64,000 bases of DNA from TM7 phylum sp. oral taxon 348 (lineage in GTDB: Bacteria > Patescibacteriota > Saccharimonadia > Saccharimonadales > Saccharimonadaceae). Below the pieces are notes generated by a model that made no database searches, was not told where the DNA came from, and worked only from the letters and a program-made list of their open reading frames with translations. How positions within the stretch are numbered: position 1 is the stretch's first letter; the number at the start of each line of letters is the position of its first letter. Below are positions 34,989 to 44,104 of the stretch, one piece after another. Made by a program: the position numbers and the translations under genes. The DNA lies in NCBI GenBank assembly GCA_007845485.1, contig SDRW01000002.1, positions 186,001 to 250,000 on the forward strand. The letters run 5' to 3'.

Positions 34989-35615
34989 TTAATTTAAAAC
35001 ATTAGAAATGTGCTTGATAATTTCGTTATGGACTTCATCTATAGTTTTATCATTTGTGTTTATTGCGGGTAAATTAAAATCAGCAATAATTTTCTGGTAG
35101 CCCTTGTTTAATTTACATTGAAAATTGTCTGGCTTACTTTCAAATGTATCACTAGAGGACTTATTATCACGGTTAATTATACGACTACGCAAAGTATCTG
35201 TATTAGCATATAAAACTAAGGTTAAATCTGTTTGTAAGTAGCTTTTATTTGTAAAAAGAGCGGTAATCTGCTTAATCTCATTAATATCAATACCCTCTCC
35301 ATAGCCTTGATAAACGACAGTCGATAGCCAATTTCGGGAAGATATGACCCACTCACCCTTATTAAGATGATTTTCAATAATAGGAGCTAACTCACATCTA
35401 GCCGCAGTAAATAATAGTAAATTTGTTCTAGCGGATCTAGGTAGATTCTTATTCTTTATAATCTTGCGAAGTTCTATCCCTATAGCAGTTTCGCCTGGTT
35501 CATGTATAGTTTTAGATATAAAACCCTTTTTATTAAGAAATTTTTTAAGCAGATCGATCTGAGTGCTTTTACCAGTTCCATCACTGCCTTCAATTACAAT
35601 ATATTTTCCCCGCAT
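34989..35615 (-). CDS. tmk: Thymidylate kinase
   Basis: This 208-residue enzyme phosphorylates dTMP. It has P-loop IEGSDGTGKSTQ at residues 8-19, the DRX-like segment ISSRNWLSTVVYQGYGEGID and a LID region after LVLYANTD. It overlaps the upstream dcd by one base, pairing two steps of dTTP supply. Confidence 0.9.
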   Translation of the reverse strand: MRGKYIVIEGSDGTGKSTQIDLLKKFLNKKGFISKTIHEPGETAIGIELRKIIKNKNLPRSARTNLLLFTAARCELAPIIENHLNKGEWVISSRNWLSTVVYQGYGEGIDINEIKQITALFTNKSYLQTDLTLVLYANTDTLRSRIINRDNKSSSDTFESKPDNFQCKLNKGYQKIIADFNLPAINTNDKTIDEVHNEIIKHISNVLN

Positions 35616-36337
35616 TAAAACATACCTTCTGCTATCCCGTTTATTTTCGGTGGTATTGATCGAATATCTTTATAAGCACGAGGAAGCATCTGTGAAGGAT
35701 TCCAATTAGCTATTAATGATTCTAAATTATTACTGTTTTGATATTTACCGCTCATACCATTACGACCTTCGCTATAATCGCCCGCTACTGGTGATATCGT
35801 ATTATGAAAAATCAACTGTCCAACTCTTTCGCCAACTGGCAAAACAACACTCTCATGCTGATTTAGATTATAGATTTCAAGGGTTATTCTATTTATATAT
35901 CCAGGATCGATCCATCCCGCATCAAAACAGACTGCCACTCCATTTCTACCCCAGCTACTGCGACTTTTTACTTCCGCAGCACCGCCTTTTGCACGTATTC
36001 CGACGAATTCGTGAGTGTGAGCTAAAATCCTTTCACCTGGGCGTAAAACTATAATAGGATGATTCTTTGGTATATTTTTAAATAAAGTATAGCCGTTATT
36101 TTTACACCATTCTTCATGAGACATAGCCTTTAGCGGACCTTTAAAATATCGTTTGACCTCCTCTTTGTCAAAGGGATTATATACTCTAGCGGCTGTATTG
36201 GCTTCTTGTCTGTAATAGTAATATCCCAAGGTAAAATCCAAGCTAGCTTCACTTACATGTTGTTTATTGAATGGTAAACAAATAATAGTCTCATCTTTGA
36301 TCGCTTGTAAAATATCAGTATTACTATAAACTGCCAT
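35615..36337 (-). CDS. dcd: dCTP deaminase-like (Dcd/Dut superfamily) protein
   Basis: The 240-residue product has the Dcd/dUTPase motifs RPGERILAHTHEFVGI, KSRSSWGRNGVAV, WIDPGYINRITLEIYN and GERVGQLIF. RSSWGR with a following Glu in LEIYN is closer to dCTP deaminase than to dUTPase. It is about 45 residues longer than typical Dcd, with an insertion at about 45-85 and a C-terminal tail. It likely feeds dUMP into dTTP synthesis with tmk. Confidence 0.85.
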   Translation of the reverse strand: MAVYSNTDILQAIKDETIICLPFNKQHVSEASLDFTLGYYYYRQEANTAARVYNPFDKEEVKRYFKGPLKAMSHEEWCKNNGYTLFKNIPKNHPIIVLRPGERILAHTHEFVGIRAKGGAAEVKSRSSWGRNGVAVCFDAGWIDPGYINRITLEIYNLNQHESVVLPVGERVGQLIFHNTISPVAGDYSEGRNGMSGKYQNSNNLESLIANWNPSQMLPRAYKDIRSIPPKINGIAEGMF

Positions 36338-36395
36338 AAACTCACCTTTTTATAAATTATAACACAATAGTTTAAATTAAGGATTGTCGCTACAA

Positions 36396-36427
36396 ATAAT
36401 GCCACCGTAATAAAACGGCAGCATTAT
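36396..36427 (-). terminator. Terminator after rplA
   Basis: ATAATGC-CACCGT and ACGG-CAGCATTAT form a bulged hairpin just past the rplA stop. Confidence 0.6.
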
Positions 36428-36448
36428 ATTGTACTAAAAGACTTTGAA

Positions 36449-37423
36449 TTATTTATTATTGATGTCTACTTTAATGCCAGGACCCATGGTAGTTGCAATG
36501 GTTACAGACTTAATGTATACACCCTTAATCGTGGATGGTTTTTGGCTATTTAGACTATTGAAGAAAGCTTCTGCATTGCCTAATAATTTTTCTGCTCCAA
36601 AACTTACTTTTCCAAATGCTAGATGTACAATCGCCTGCTTATCTACGCGATATTCGACCTTACCTGTTTTTGCTTCAGTTACAGCCTTAGCTACATCTGC
36701 TGCAACAGTTCCACTCTTTGGATTAGGCATCAAACCGCGTGGGCCAAGCAATCGAGCATATTTGCCAAGCTTTGCCATATATTGTGGAGTTGCTATAAGT
36801 ACATCAAAGTTTAATTCTTCTTTATCAAGTTTTTTAAGAAACTCTTCATCGCCAATAATATTAGCACCTGCTTCCTTGGCAGCGGAATGTTCACTTTCTG
36901 GGGCAAATACCGCTACGCGAATATCTTTACCAGTACCGTGTGGTAGATTAACGGTTGCGCGAATATTTTGATCAGCTTGACGAGGATCTACACCCAATCG
37001 GACATGAGCCTCAACGCTAGCATCAAACTTAGCTGGGCTTGTTTCAATAGCTAAAGACAACGCCTCTGTTAGGCTATAGGACTTATTACTATCAATTTTC
37101 TTTGCTAGTTCGCGATACTTTTTGCCGCGTCGCTCAATTACTGGACGAGTTACAGGCTTTGGACCTTTTTTCTTGGCTTCGGTTGCTTCTGGATCTTGTG
37201 GAGTTGTATCGCCTGATTCCTTACGAGCCTCTTTTTCTGCCTTTTCAGCTGCTTCATCTAAGGCTTTTTGACTACGTTTACCAGATTTTGCAACATGCTG
37301 CTCTTTGACTTCGTGCTTTTCAGCTCCAGCAATAGCTTCTTCTATTTCTGCGATTGTGTTTTTTTCATTTACTGCTAACTTTAGTTCAGCAGCTTTCTCT
37401 AGTAATTCGGCTTTTTTTGCCAT
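36449..37423 (-). CDS. rplA: Ribosomal protein L1 with SAP-like N-terminal extension
   Basis: L1 forms the mobile L1 stalk near the ribosomal E site. The canonical part (from about residue 105) has RRGKKYRELAKKIDSNKSYS, VRLGVDPRQADQNIRATVNL, PHGTGK, LGPRGLMPNPKSGTV and the ending TMGPGIKVDIN. It is preceded by about 100 extra residues: a SAP/HeH-like helical motif (MAKKAELLEKAAELKLAVNE and onward) and a highly charged linker. ATG 37423 follows AAAGGAG. The total of 324 residues compares with about 230 normally. Confidence 0.93.
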   Translation of the reverse strand: MAKKAELLEKAAELKLAVNEKNTIAEIEEAIAGAEKHEVKEQHVAKSGKRSQKALDEAAEKAEKEARKESGDTTPQDPEATEAKKKGPKPVTRPVIERRGKKYRELAKKIDSNKSYSLTEALSLAIETSPAKFDASVEAHVRLGVDPRQADQNIRATVNLPHGTGKDIRVAVFAPESEHSAAKEAGANIIGDEEFLKKLDKEELNFDVLIATPQYMAKLGKYARLLGPRGLMPNPKSGTVAADVAKAVTEAKTGKVEYRVDKQAIVHLAFGKVSFGAEKLLGNAEAFFNSLNSQKPSTIKGVYIKSVTIATTMGPGIKVDINNK

Positions 37424-37536
37424 TTTTTGACACTCCTTTTGCGGTATTATCGGTATCTTAACCTCCCGCATTTAAATAAATAACTATTAAAGTTTAACAA
37501 ATTTTACTAAAATTTTCAATGTAGCAGAACATAATA

Positions 37537-37568
37537 AATAAGACCCGCAATACAAGCGAGGTCTTATT
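37537..37568 (-). terminator. Terminator after rplK
   Basis: AATAAGACC (37537-37545) pairs with GGTCTTATT (37560-37568), followed on the minus strand by an AT-rich run. Confidence 0.7.
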
Positions 37569-37587
37569 TACTGAATATTATTTAGAT

Positions 37588-38013
37588 TTACTCTACAATC
37601 TCTACACCCATTGATCGTGCTGAACCTGCAACAGTCTTAATTGCGCCATTAATATCAATAGCATTTAGCTGCTCCATTTTAGCTTCAGCAATCTCTTGTA
37701 CCTGGGCACTAGTTAGTTTACCAACTTTCTCTGAGTTTGGCTTACCACTTCCTTTTTTAATACCAGCCTTTTCACGGATCATATCGTCTACTGGTTGACC
37801 AAGTGATTTCCATGCAAAAGTACGATCTTCAAATACCTGCATGTGAACAATTACATCTTTGCCCATCAAATCCTTAGTAGCGTCATTAAATGGATTAATG
37901 AAGTCCATCATGTTTAGTCCCCACTGACCAAGTGTTGATCCTACTGGAGGACCTGCAGTTGCACGACCAGCTGGAATTCGAAGTTTTAGATTTCCAATTA
38001 CTTTCTTTGCCAT
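37588..38013 (-). CDS. rplK: Ribosomal protein L11
   Basis: 141 residues with the N-terminal LRIPAGRATAGPPVGSTLGQ (factor and thiostrepton site region) and the C-terminal rRNA-binding part ending in GSARSMGVEIVE. It follows nusG by about 90 nt in the secE-nusG-rplK order. Confidence 0.97.
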   Translation of the reverse strand: MAKKVIGNLKLRIPAGRATAGPPVGSTLGQWGLNMMDFINPFNDATKDLMGKDVIVHMQVFEDRTFAWKSLGQPVDDMIREKAGIKKGSGKPNSEKVGKLTSAQVQEIAEAKMEQLNAIDINGAIKTVAGSARSMGVEIVE

Positions 38014-38104
38014 CTTTATCCTTTTCTTACTCGTTTATACGAGTGCGTAACTAGTTAATTATAACGTAATTCTAGTAATACTACAAGCAGAGCAATATTA
38101 AATG

Positions 38105-38650
38105 CTAGATCTTTTTAACCTGTAAGGCATCGAGTTCTACTGGCGTATCGCGACCAAACATACTAACCATAACCTTGATTTTACCTTTTACTGTATCAAT
38201 TTCAGAAATTGTACCATCAAACCCTTTAAATGGACCATCAATAACAGAAACAACTTCACCTTCTTCAAAATCAATTTGATGCTTTGGCTCTTCAACTCCC
38301 ATGCGCTTTTTAATTTTTTTAATTTCAGCATCAGAGACAGGAGTAGGTTCTGTGCCACTACCTACAAACCCAGTTACGCCAGGCGTATTTCTAACTATAT
38401 ACCAAGTTTCTTCAGTTAACTTCATTTCTACTAGACAGTAGCCTTGGAATATTTTGCGATCAACAATTTTACGCTTTCCATTTTTAATTTCAATTTGCTT
38501 TTCTTTTGGTACCATAACCGCGAAAATTTTATCAGCCATATCAACTGCATTAATTCGCTGACGGATACTATCCGCAACTTTATCCTCGTAACCGCTATAA
38601 GTGTGGACTGCATACCATTGACGAGTTGAATCGTAGCGTTTTTGAGCCAT
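38105..38650 (-). CDS. nusG: Transcription termination/antitermination factor NusG
   Basis: The 181-residue product has an NGN domain (WYAVHTYSGYEDKVADSIRQ) with MVPKEKQIEIKNGK and GYCLVEM, and a C-terminal KOW domain with EEGEVVSVIDGPFKGFDGTI. NusG binds RNA polymerase and couples it to ribosomes or Rho. It lies between secE and rplK. Confidence 0.97.
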   Translation of the reverse strand: MAQKRYDSTRQWYAVHTYSGYEDKVADSIRQRINAVDMADKIFAVMVPKEKQIEIKNGKRKIVDRKIFQGYCLVEMKLTEETWYIVRNTPGVTGFVGSGTEPTPVSDAEIKKIKKRMGVEEPKHQIDFEEGEVVSVIDGPFKGFDGTISEIDTVKGKIKVMVSMFGRDTPVELDALQVKKI

Positions 38651-38684
38651 AATATTTCCTTTCTATATAATATGTTTTAGTCTT

Positions 38685-39035
38685 TTATTTAATAATAAAA
38701 TCAAACAGATATTTAAACCCTGCATCTAATAATAGAATTAGAACGACAAAAAACAGTGTAAATAGTACCACTGCAAAAGTCATTCCCCAAGTGGACTTAC
38801 GATCTGACCAGCGAACTTGCTTTAATTCGATCCAAGCCCCTTTAAAATACCCGATTTTCTTTTTCTTGCTCTTTTTAGCGGATTTTTTATTTTCTTTTTT
38901 AGAAATTTGTGCTTCTTTAGGCGCTACTTTAACCGACTTCTTATCGGTTTTTTGCTTTTTAGGTACAACTGTATCGCCAGATTCAACAACCCTGGTAGTT
39001 ACCTTGGCTGCCTTTTTCTTCTTTGCATTTGCCAC
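38685..39035 (-). CDS. secE: Preprotein translocase subunit SecE
   Basis: The 116-residue product has a Lys-rich cytosolic N-terminus, the amphipathic motif GAWIELKQVRWSDRKSTWGM and one C-terminal membrane helix, as in short SecE proteins. I chose GTG 39035, which follows GGGAG; the longer reading to 39113 has no SD. It is first in secE-nusG-rplK. Confidence 0.9.
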   Translation of the reverse strand: MANAKKKKAAKVTTRVVESGDTVVPKKQKTDKKSVKVAPKEAQISKKENKKSAKKSKKKKIGYFKGAWIELKQVRWSDRKSTWGMTFAVVLFTLFFVVLILLLDAGFKYLFDFIIK

Positions 39036-39114
39036 TTTATTCTCCCAATTAAATAATCTGCTTGTAAGCAGATTGTCAATACTAATTGTAACTAATGATA
39101 GTATTTTTTGCAAG

Positions 39115-40008
39115 CTAGCGGTCAGTCTTAAGTTCTAATGTAAATTCACTACCGTGGTTTAAGCGACTTTTTACAGATATATTTCCGCCTAATTTATTAG
39201 CAATGATACTACATAGATAAAGCCCAACACCAGACCCTGGCTTGTCGGTGGCGCGGCTATCTTGACTGCGATAATGTAGATCAAAAATTTCTCTCTGTTC
39301 GCTTAATCGAATTCCTATCCCCGTGTCTATGATTGAAATTCTAGTTCTATCTTTATCTTCAGATGCTTTAATAGTGATTTTGCCACTTTTGGTATATAAA
39401 AGCGCATTGTCCATAAATTCATTAAGTAACTTTTGCAGCAGAGGCAAATTTGTTTTGATAGTATTTATCTTACCAGATATATCAATATCTAAACTGAGAT
39501 CATTAGCAGATACCCTAGATGAATTTTTAGTATACATTCTAGTAAGTTCATGTCGTAAGTTTACTGGTGTAAATTTGATTTTTTCCGATGGTAAATTTAA
39601 TGCCATGCTCAAATTTTCAGTTGTGCGTTGCATTAAATTAATGTTTATAATTGCTCTGTTTAGGATAGGTGTTACCGTAATGTTGCTAGCCGCACCTTCA
39701 TTAAAAAGAGTCTGTATTTGCTTTAGTGAATATTCCAGATTTTTAATAGAGTTCTCATATAATATACTCGGGTTAATCTGCGGCGTGTTTTTTGTTTTTT
39801 GGTTCTCCAATGGTTTTTGGTCTAAATAAGCTGGCTTTTTATTTTTCAGCTTTATTATTTGAGCCTCAGCAGTGGCGAGCTTAGCGCAAACTTTACTATA
39901 TTTTTTATAAATGTTAGAGCGCCTTCTAAGTAAAATTATTACAACTAGAAGCAGTAGCACTGCTACACAAATAAGCCAAACTACCTCACTAGGTGCGATT
40001 GTTTCCAT
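39115..40008 (-). CDS. Membrane-anchored orphan histidine kinase-like protein
   Basis: 297 residues: one N-terminal membrane helix (8-27), a coiled region, then a GHKL ATPase domain with N-box NEFMDNALLY, G1 IDTGIGI and G2 GSGVGLYLC. The region that should carry the phospho-acceptor His instead reads VTPILNRAIININLMQR with no His, and no response regulator is adjacent. It may be a degenerate or non-canonical kinase. A TATACT box 6 nt before the ATG implies a leaderless mRNA. Confidence 0.75.
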   Translation of the reverse strand: METIAPSEVVWLICVAVLLLLVVIILLRRRSNIYKKYSKVCAKLATAEAQIIKLKNKKPAYLDQKPLENQKTKNTPQINPSILYENSIKNLEYSLKQIQTLFNEGAASNITVTPILNRAIININLMQRTTENLSMALNLPSEKIKFTPVNLRHELTRMYTKNSSRVSANDLSLDIDISGKINTIKTNLPLLQKLLNEFMDNALLYTKSGKITIKASEDKDRTRISIIDTGIGIRLSEQREIFDLHYRSQDSRATDKPGSGVGLYLCSIIANKLGGNISVKSRLNHGSEFTLELKTDR

Positions 40009-40032
40009 AAAAATAGTATAGCATAAGCTTTA

Positions 40033-40725
40033 TCAAATAGTTGGTGAATATTTTTTTATTTCACGGCGGTGGCGCATAAAATCTGGATCAGACATACTAA
40101 CAAGTTTCCAAAAATGACGTGAATGATTCATTTCTTTAGTATGGCAAAGTTCATGAATTAAAACATAATCAATCAATTCAAATGGCAAATTCATTAAGGC
40201 TATATTTAGACTAATTGTACCGCTACTACTACAACTTCCCCATCTGGTTTTTGCGTGCGAAAATCTAACTCTTTTATAACTAAAATCATTTTGCATAGCT
40301 AAAATCTTTAAACGTTCGGGTAGATATTTTTTAGCCTCACTTTGAAGAGCACTGATGATTTTTTTACGAATCTCTTGTTGGACTTCTTGACTATCTATTT
40401 CTAGATTTTTTGGTTTATAGATTATTATGCTAGGCGATTTTTTAATCGATCTTAAGGTGCTAGCAGGCTTAATTATTATGTAGTGGCTTTTCCCTATTCT
40501 CATACCGCTGCCATAAGTTCTAACACCAGACTTCTCTATAATTTTACGTAATTCTGGGCGTGACGAATCAATTATTTTTTTTACATATCTAGATGGTGTA
40601 AGTTTTGGCAAGGTGGCTTGTAAGTTACCTTGCTGTGACATGCTTATTTTAATGGAACTGGCATTTGCCAATCGACGCAGCTTAACTATACCAAACTCTT
40701 CATCCTGTATAGATTTCGAATACAT
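40033..40725 (-). CDS. YgjP/SprT-type predicted metallopeptidase
   Basis: The 230-residue product has HELCH (191-195) and a third ligand His201 in HSRHFW, preceded by TRWGSCSSSGTISLN, the signature of YgjP-like M48-related metallohydrolases. The substrate is unknown. It overlaps the upstream kinase-like gene by one base. Confidence 0.88.
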   Translation of the reverse strand: MYSKSIQDEEFGIVKLRRLANASSIKISMSQQGNLQATLPKLTPSRYVKKIIDSSRPELRKIIEKSGVRTYGSGMRIGKSHYIIIKPASTLRSIKKSPSIIIYKPKNLEIDSQEVQQEIRKKIISALQSEAKKYLPERLKILAMQNDFSYKRVRFSHAKTRWGSCSSSGTISLNIALMNLPFELIDYVLIHELCHTKEMNHSRHFWKLVSMSDPDFMRHRREIKKYSPTI

Positions 40726-41351
40726 TACTGTAAGGATATACGTTTAACCTGTGGCTTAACGCGTTCTGGAACTGTGATTGTTGGTTTAGCTGTTTGGATT
40801 TTTGAAGTAGTCTTTTGAAGATCAACTAAACTACGTAGAACGGTTTTTGCTTGCTGAGGATACGTGTGTTTGCCGCTAATTACAATAAACTTTTCAAGGT
40901 AATTTGGCACAGTAAATTGATTAACTAATTGGGTAAATCTCTCATTAGTAATTGTATACGACTGCTTTGAGTTACGAGAACCGCGAGTCGCTCTATAATG
41001 CGCCGTAGCTTGCTCCGTCTGTACCCAAACTATAAGAGGTCTGTAACCAGCTTCACGAGCTTGCCTGGCTAATCTTACGCGTGAAGAACGCGTTTCAAGG
41101 CCACCTTCATAAATGATAGTACGTTTTGTTTTTAAAAGTTCAGTAAATTGATTAGCAGCCAGCTTTTCAATTCTGTGTTGTTCGTCTCCGCTGTATACTG
41201 GATTTTCAAAGACCGTATGCCTAATTTTTTCTAAATCTATAAAAGGCGCGCCAAATTCTTCAGAGAAACGGCTTGCAAAAAAGGTTTTACCAGCACCAGG
41301 TATTCCCACTAAAAAAATAACTCTAGGCGTTGTTAGGTCTAAATTATTCAT
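40725..41351 (-). CDS. P-loop AAA_33-type kinase-like protein
   Basis: 208 residues with Walker A VGIPGAGKTFFA (16-27), an IDLEKIR base-switch region and IVWVQTE, resembling small zeta-toxin/polynucleotide-kinase-like phosphotransferases. The last 35 residues are Lys/Thr/Pro-rich and disordered. It is translationally coupled to the YgjP-like gene. Substrate unknown. TATAAT ends about 10 nt before the ATG. Confidence 0.75.
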   Translation of the reverse strand: MNNLDLTTPRVIFLVGIPGAGKTFFASRFSEEFGAPFIDLEKIRHTVFENPVYSGDEQHRIEKLAANQFTELLKTKRTIIYEGGLETRSSRVRLARQAREAGYRPLIVWVQTEQATAHYRATRGSRNSKQSYTITNERFTQLVNQFTVPNYLEKFIVISGKHTYPQQAKTVLRSLVDLQKTTSKIQTAKPTITVPERVKPQVKRISLQ

Positions 41352-41498
41352 GTTAGTTATAATTATAACATACTGTATATTTTTATCTATATGTCAGGTG
41401 GGAGCTTTTAGATAATTTAAAATCTTACATAAATGGAGTACTGTCTTGCTTTTAATTTAATATAAGATTTGATACAATTTACAATGACGTTGATACAC

Positions 41499-41573
41499 AG
41501 GGGCATAGTACAACGGCTAGTATAGCGGTCTCCAAAACCGTAGATTGAGGTTCGATTCCTCATGCCCCTGCCA
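41499..41573 (+). tRNA. tRNA-Trp (anticodon CCA)
   Basis: Acceptor AGGGGCA pairs with TGCCCCT. Anticodon loop CTCCAAA carries CCA, the T-arm has GGTTCGATTCC, and 3' CCA is encoded. Only UGG is read, which agrees with standard use of UGA as stop. Confidence 0.95.
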
Positions 41574-41586
41574 AATAAATTATATA

Positions 41587-41614
41587 AACTATATCTTACG
41601 GTATAGTTTTTTAT
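41587..41614 (+). terminator. Terminator after tRNA-Trp
   Basis: AACTATA pairs with TATAGTT around TCTTACGG and is followed by T-rich sequence. Confidence 0.75.
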
Positions 41615-41666
41615 TAGTTTTTACGCTTTAGTTTACTATAAGCATAATGGTTGTTATAGTAATAAT

Positions 41667-42767
41667 ATGCATACAGTAATTATTGGAGGTGGTTTTGCTG
41701 GAATAAAGGCTGCTTTAGAGTTAGCCAATAAGCAAACTGGTAAAATTACGCTTATATCTAATTCACCATATTTTAATTGTCATGCCTCGCTTTATTCTAT
41801 CTTAGCAGGCAAAAGTAAAAGGCAGTCAAAAGTTACTTTAAGTGATATATTTGCACATATAAATGGAGTGGATATTGTTCAAGATGAAGTAATATCTATA
41901 AATCCAGAGAAGAATATAGTACGAAGTAAAGATGTTGCTTATGAATACGATAAATTAATTTTATCTCCTGGAATGGTTTCAGACGACCTTGGTATAAATG
42001 GGGTTAAATCACACACTTTATCTATACGAAATCTAGAAGATATTGATAAATTACGTAAGCGACTAGAGGCAAATACAAAAGAAAAAATCGCTATTATTGG
42101 AGCAGGCCCAGCTGGCGTTGAGTTTGCTGGCGCACTAAGCGAATGGTATGAGGCTATAGATGAAGTAGCCGATATTACGTTAATTGATAGCGGTAATCGC
42201 GTTTTACCAACTTTTTCAAAAACAGCCAGCAGGCTTGCATCCAGAAAACTCCGTGATATGGGTGTTAAAATTCAATTGAAGCGCTCTGTTCAAGAAGTGA
42301 AATCTAGCCATATAGTCCTAAATAACGGTGTTATACCTGCGAAAAATATTATCTGGGCAGCTGGAGAAACTCTAAGTCCTATAATTACAAAGCATGTCCA
42401 ATATTTTGGTATTGAAGAAAATAGAGTGCAAGTTGATGATTTTCTAGAGGCGTACGAAGATATTTATGTAATCGGCGATTGCGCTAAAGCTTCTGGTAGT
42501 GGAACAGCAGATGGAGCTGTATATATGGCCGAATATGTGGCAAAACACATAATACATACTATGATGGGTCGAAAATCCAGACCATATCACCATAAGCCAG
42601 ATATTAAATCAGTGCCTATTGGGAGTAATTGGGCTTATGTTGAGCAATCTGGTATTTATGTATCAGGTAAGCTTGGATCGCTTACTCGTAGCGAAATAGA
42701 AAACAGATTATATCGTCAAATTATGCCCCGCGTGCAGGCTTTTTCCGCTCTAAACCCATATAGCTAA
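41667..42767 (+). CDS. NAD(P)/FAD oxidoreductase, type II NADH dehydrogenase-like
   Basis: This 366-residue flavoprotein has the FAD-binding GGGFAGIKAALEL at the N-terminus, the NAD-binding IIGAGPAGVEFAGAL at about 145-160, and VIGDCAKASG near the end. NDH-2 enzymes pass electrons from NADH to quinones at the membrane face. No long membrane anchor is visible. TATAGT lies close to the ATG (leaderless). Confidence 0.85.
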   Translation: MHTVIIGGGFAGIKAALELANKQTGKITLISNSPYFNCHASLYSILAGKSKRQSKVTLSDIFAHINGVDIVQDEVISINPEKNIVRSKDVAYEYDKLILSPGMVSDDLGINGVKSHTLSIRNLEDIDKLRKRLEANTKEKIAIIGAGPAGVEFAGALSEWYEAIDEVADITLIDSGNRVLPTFSKTASRLASRKLRDMGVKIQLKRSVQEVKSSHIVLNNGVIPAKNIIWAAGETLSPIITKHVQYFGIEENRVQVDDFLEAYEDIYVIGDCAKASGSGTADGAVYMAEYVAKHIIHTMMGRKSRPYHHKPDIKSVPIGSNWAYVEQSGIYVSGKLGSLTRSEIENRLYRQIMPRVQAFSALNPYS

Positions 42768-42785
42768 GGCAAATCAGTTTACTAC

Positions 42786-42867
42786 TTGCGAAAACCATAA
42801 GTATTTCTTATAATGAATATAAAGTTGTTATTTAAGGAGTTAGTGCGCTAGGTAAGGGGCTAGCGTG
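42786..42867 (+). promoter_or_regulatory. Promoter and 5' hairpin before the glucan operon
   Basis: TTGCGA (42786-42791), a 17-nt spacer and TATAAT (42809-42814) form the promoter. A CGCTAG/CTAGCG hairpin (42846-42865) holds AAGGGG in its loop. AAGGAG at 42834 is 35 nt from the ATG, too far for normal initiation. Confidence 0.6.
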
Positions 42868-42874
42868 GATTGTT

Positions 42875-44089
42875 ATGAATATTTTAATGTTAGGATGGGA
42901 GTTACCTCCGCACAATAGTGGCGGTTTAGGTGTTGCCTGTTATCATCTCTCAAAGGCTTTAGCGGAGTACGGGGCAAATATAGATTTTATGTTGCCCTAT
43001 ACCGCTGACCATTCTGACATTGATTTTATGAAGATTCATTCTGTTACTCCACTCTCGCCTTTAGAGAGAAATGGTCTTGGAGCATACGATAGTAATTCAG
43101 TGGCGTATAAAACATTAGCTAAGGATTCAATCGAAGACCTTAAAGATATGCGCGGCGTGCAGCGAAAATATGTACGATATGTTGAGCATTTTGCAAAAAA
43201 TCATAAAGTTGATGTAATACATGCTCATGATTGGCTCACCATGGAGGCTGGCGTACGAGCAAAAGAAGTCACTAATGCCCCTTTGGTGGTGCATGTGCAT
43301 GCAACCGAATTTGATCGTTCTGGTGAGTTTGGCGGCAATCCAATTGTACACGAAATTGAGCAACAAGCTTTGTTGATGGCGGATAAAATCATCGCCGTAT
43401 CTCACCTTACCAAGGATATTATTGTTCAAAATTATGGTATACCCGCTGATAAAATTGATGTGGTTTATAACGCTATTGATGTCGACTCTTTTAGTAAAAA
43501 CTATACTTATGACTTATCAACCTATAAATACATAGAATCTCTAAAAGAAGAAGGCTATACTGTCGTAGCTACGATTACCCGTTTTACTGTACAAAAAGGA
43601 TTAAATTATTTGATGTATGCAGCAAAAGCTGTTTGTGATAATTATGATAAGGTTATATTCTTGTTTGCAGGAGATGGAGAGCAACGCGACGAGTTAATAG
43701 GTCTTGCTGCTAGACTTGGTATAAGCAGTAAGGTATTTTTTACAGGGTTTGTGCGTGGTCAGAACTGGCGCGACGCATATAGTGTAGCTGATATATTTGT
43801 AATGAGTTCAGTAAGCGAGCCTTTTGGTCTTACTGCATTAGAAGCGGCCCATCATGATTGTAGTCTGATAATTAGTCGTCAATCTGGAGTTGGCGAAGTT
43901 CTTAATAATATTTTTAGATTTGATTTTTGGGATACTAAACTGTTAGCTGATCAAATTTTAGGATTAGCAACCTCCCCCACTTTACTTCAACAGATGAAAG
44001 AAAACGTTAAACAGGAATACGCTAAATTATCATGGCATGATGTTGGTAAAATTTGCATAAATATCTACAATAAAGTTCAAAAATCATAA
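42875..44089 (+). CDS. GT4-family glycosyltransferase (glycogen synthase-like)
   Basis: 404 residues with two Rossmann domains. The N-terminus reads LGWELPPHNSGGLGVACYHL, typical of starch/glycogen synthase-like GT4 enzymes. The C-terminal domain has ITRFTVQKGLNYL, FAGDGEQRDEL and SVSEPFGLTALEAAHHD with the E-x7-E catalytic region. It is followed 15 nt later by a GH57 enzyme, which suggests alpha-glucan metabolism. Confidence 0.88.
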   Translation: MNILMLGWELPPHNSGGLGVACYHLSKALAEYGANIDFMLPYTADHSDIDFMKIHSVTPLSPLERNGLGAYDSNSVAYKTLAKDSIEDLKDMRGVQRKYVRYVEHFAKNHKVDVIHAHDWLTMEAGVRAKEVTNAPLVVHVHATEFDRSGEFGGNPIVHEIEQQALLMADKIIAVSHLTKDIIVQNYGIPADKIDVVYNAIDVDSFSKNYTYDLSTYKYIESLKEEGYTVVATITRFTVQKGLNYLMYAAKAVCDNYDKVIFLFAGDGEQRDELIGLAARLGISSKVFFTGFVRGQNWRDAYSVADIFVMSSVSEPFGLTALEAAHHDCSLIISRQSGVGEVLNNIFRFDFWDTKLLADQILGLATSPTLLQQMKENVKQEYAKLSWHDVGKICINIYNKVQKS

Positions 44090-44104
44090 TAAGGAATTAC
44101 TACG

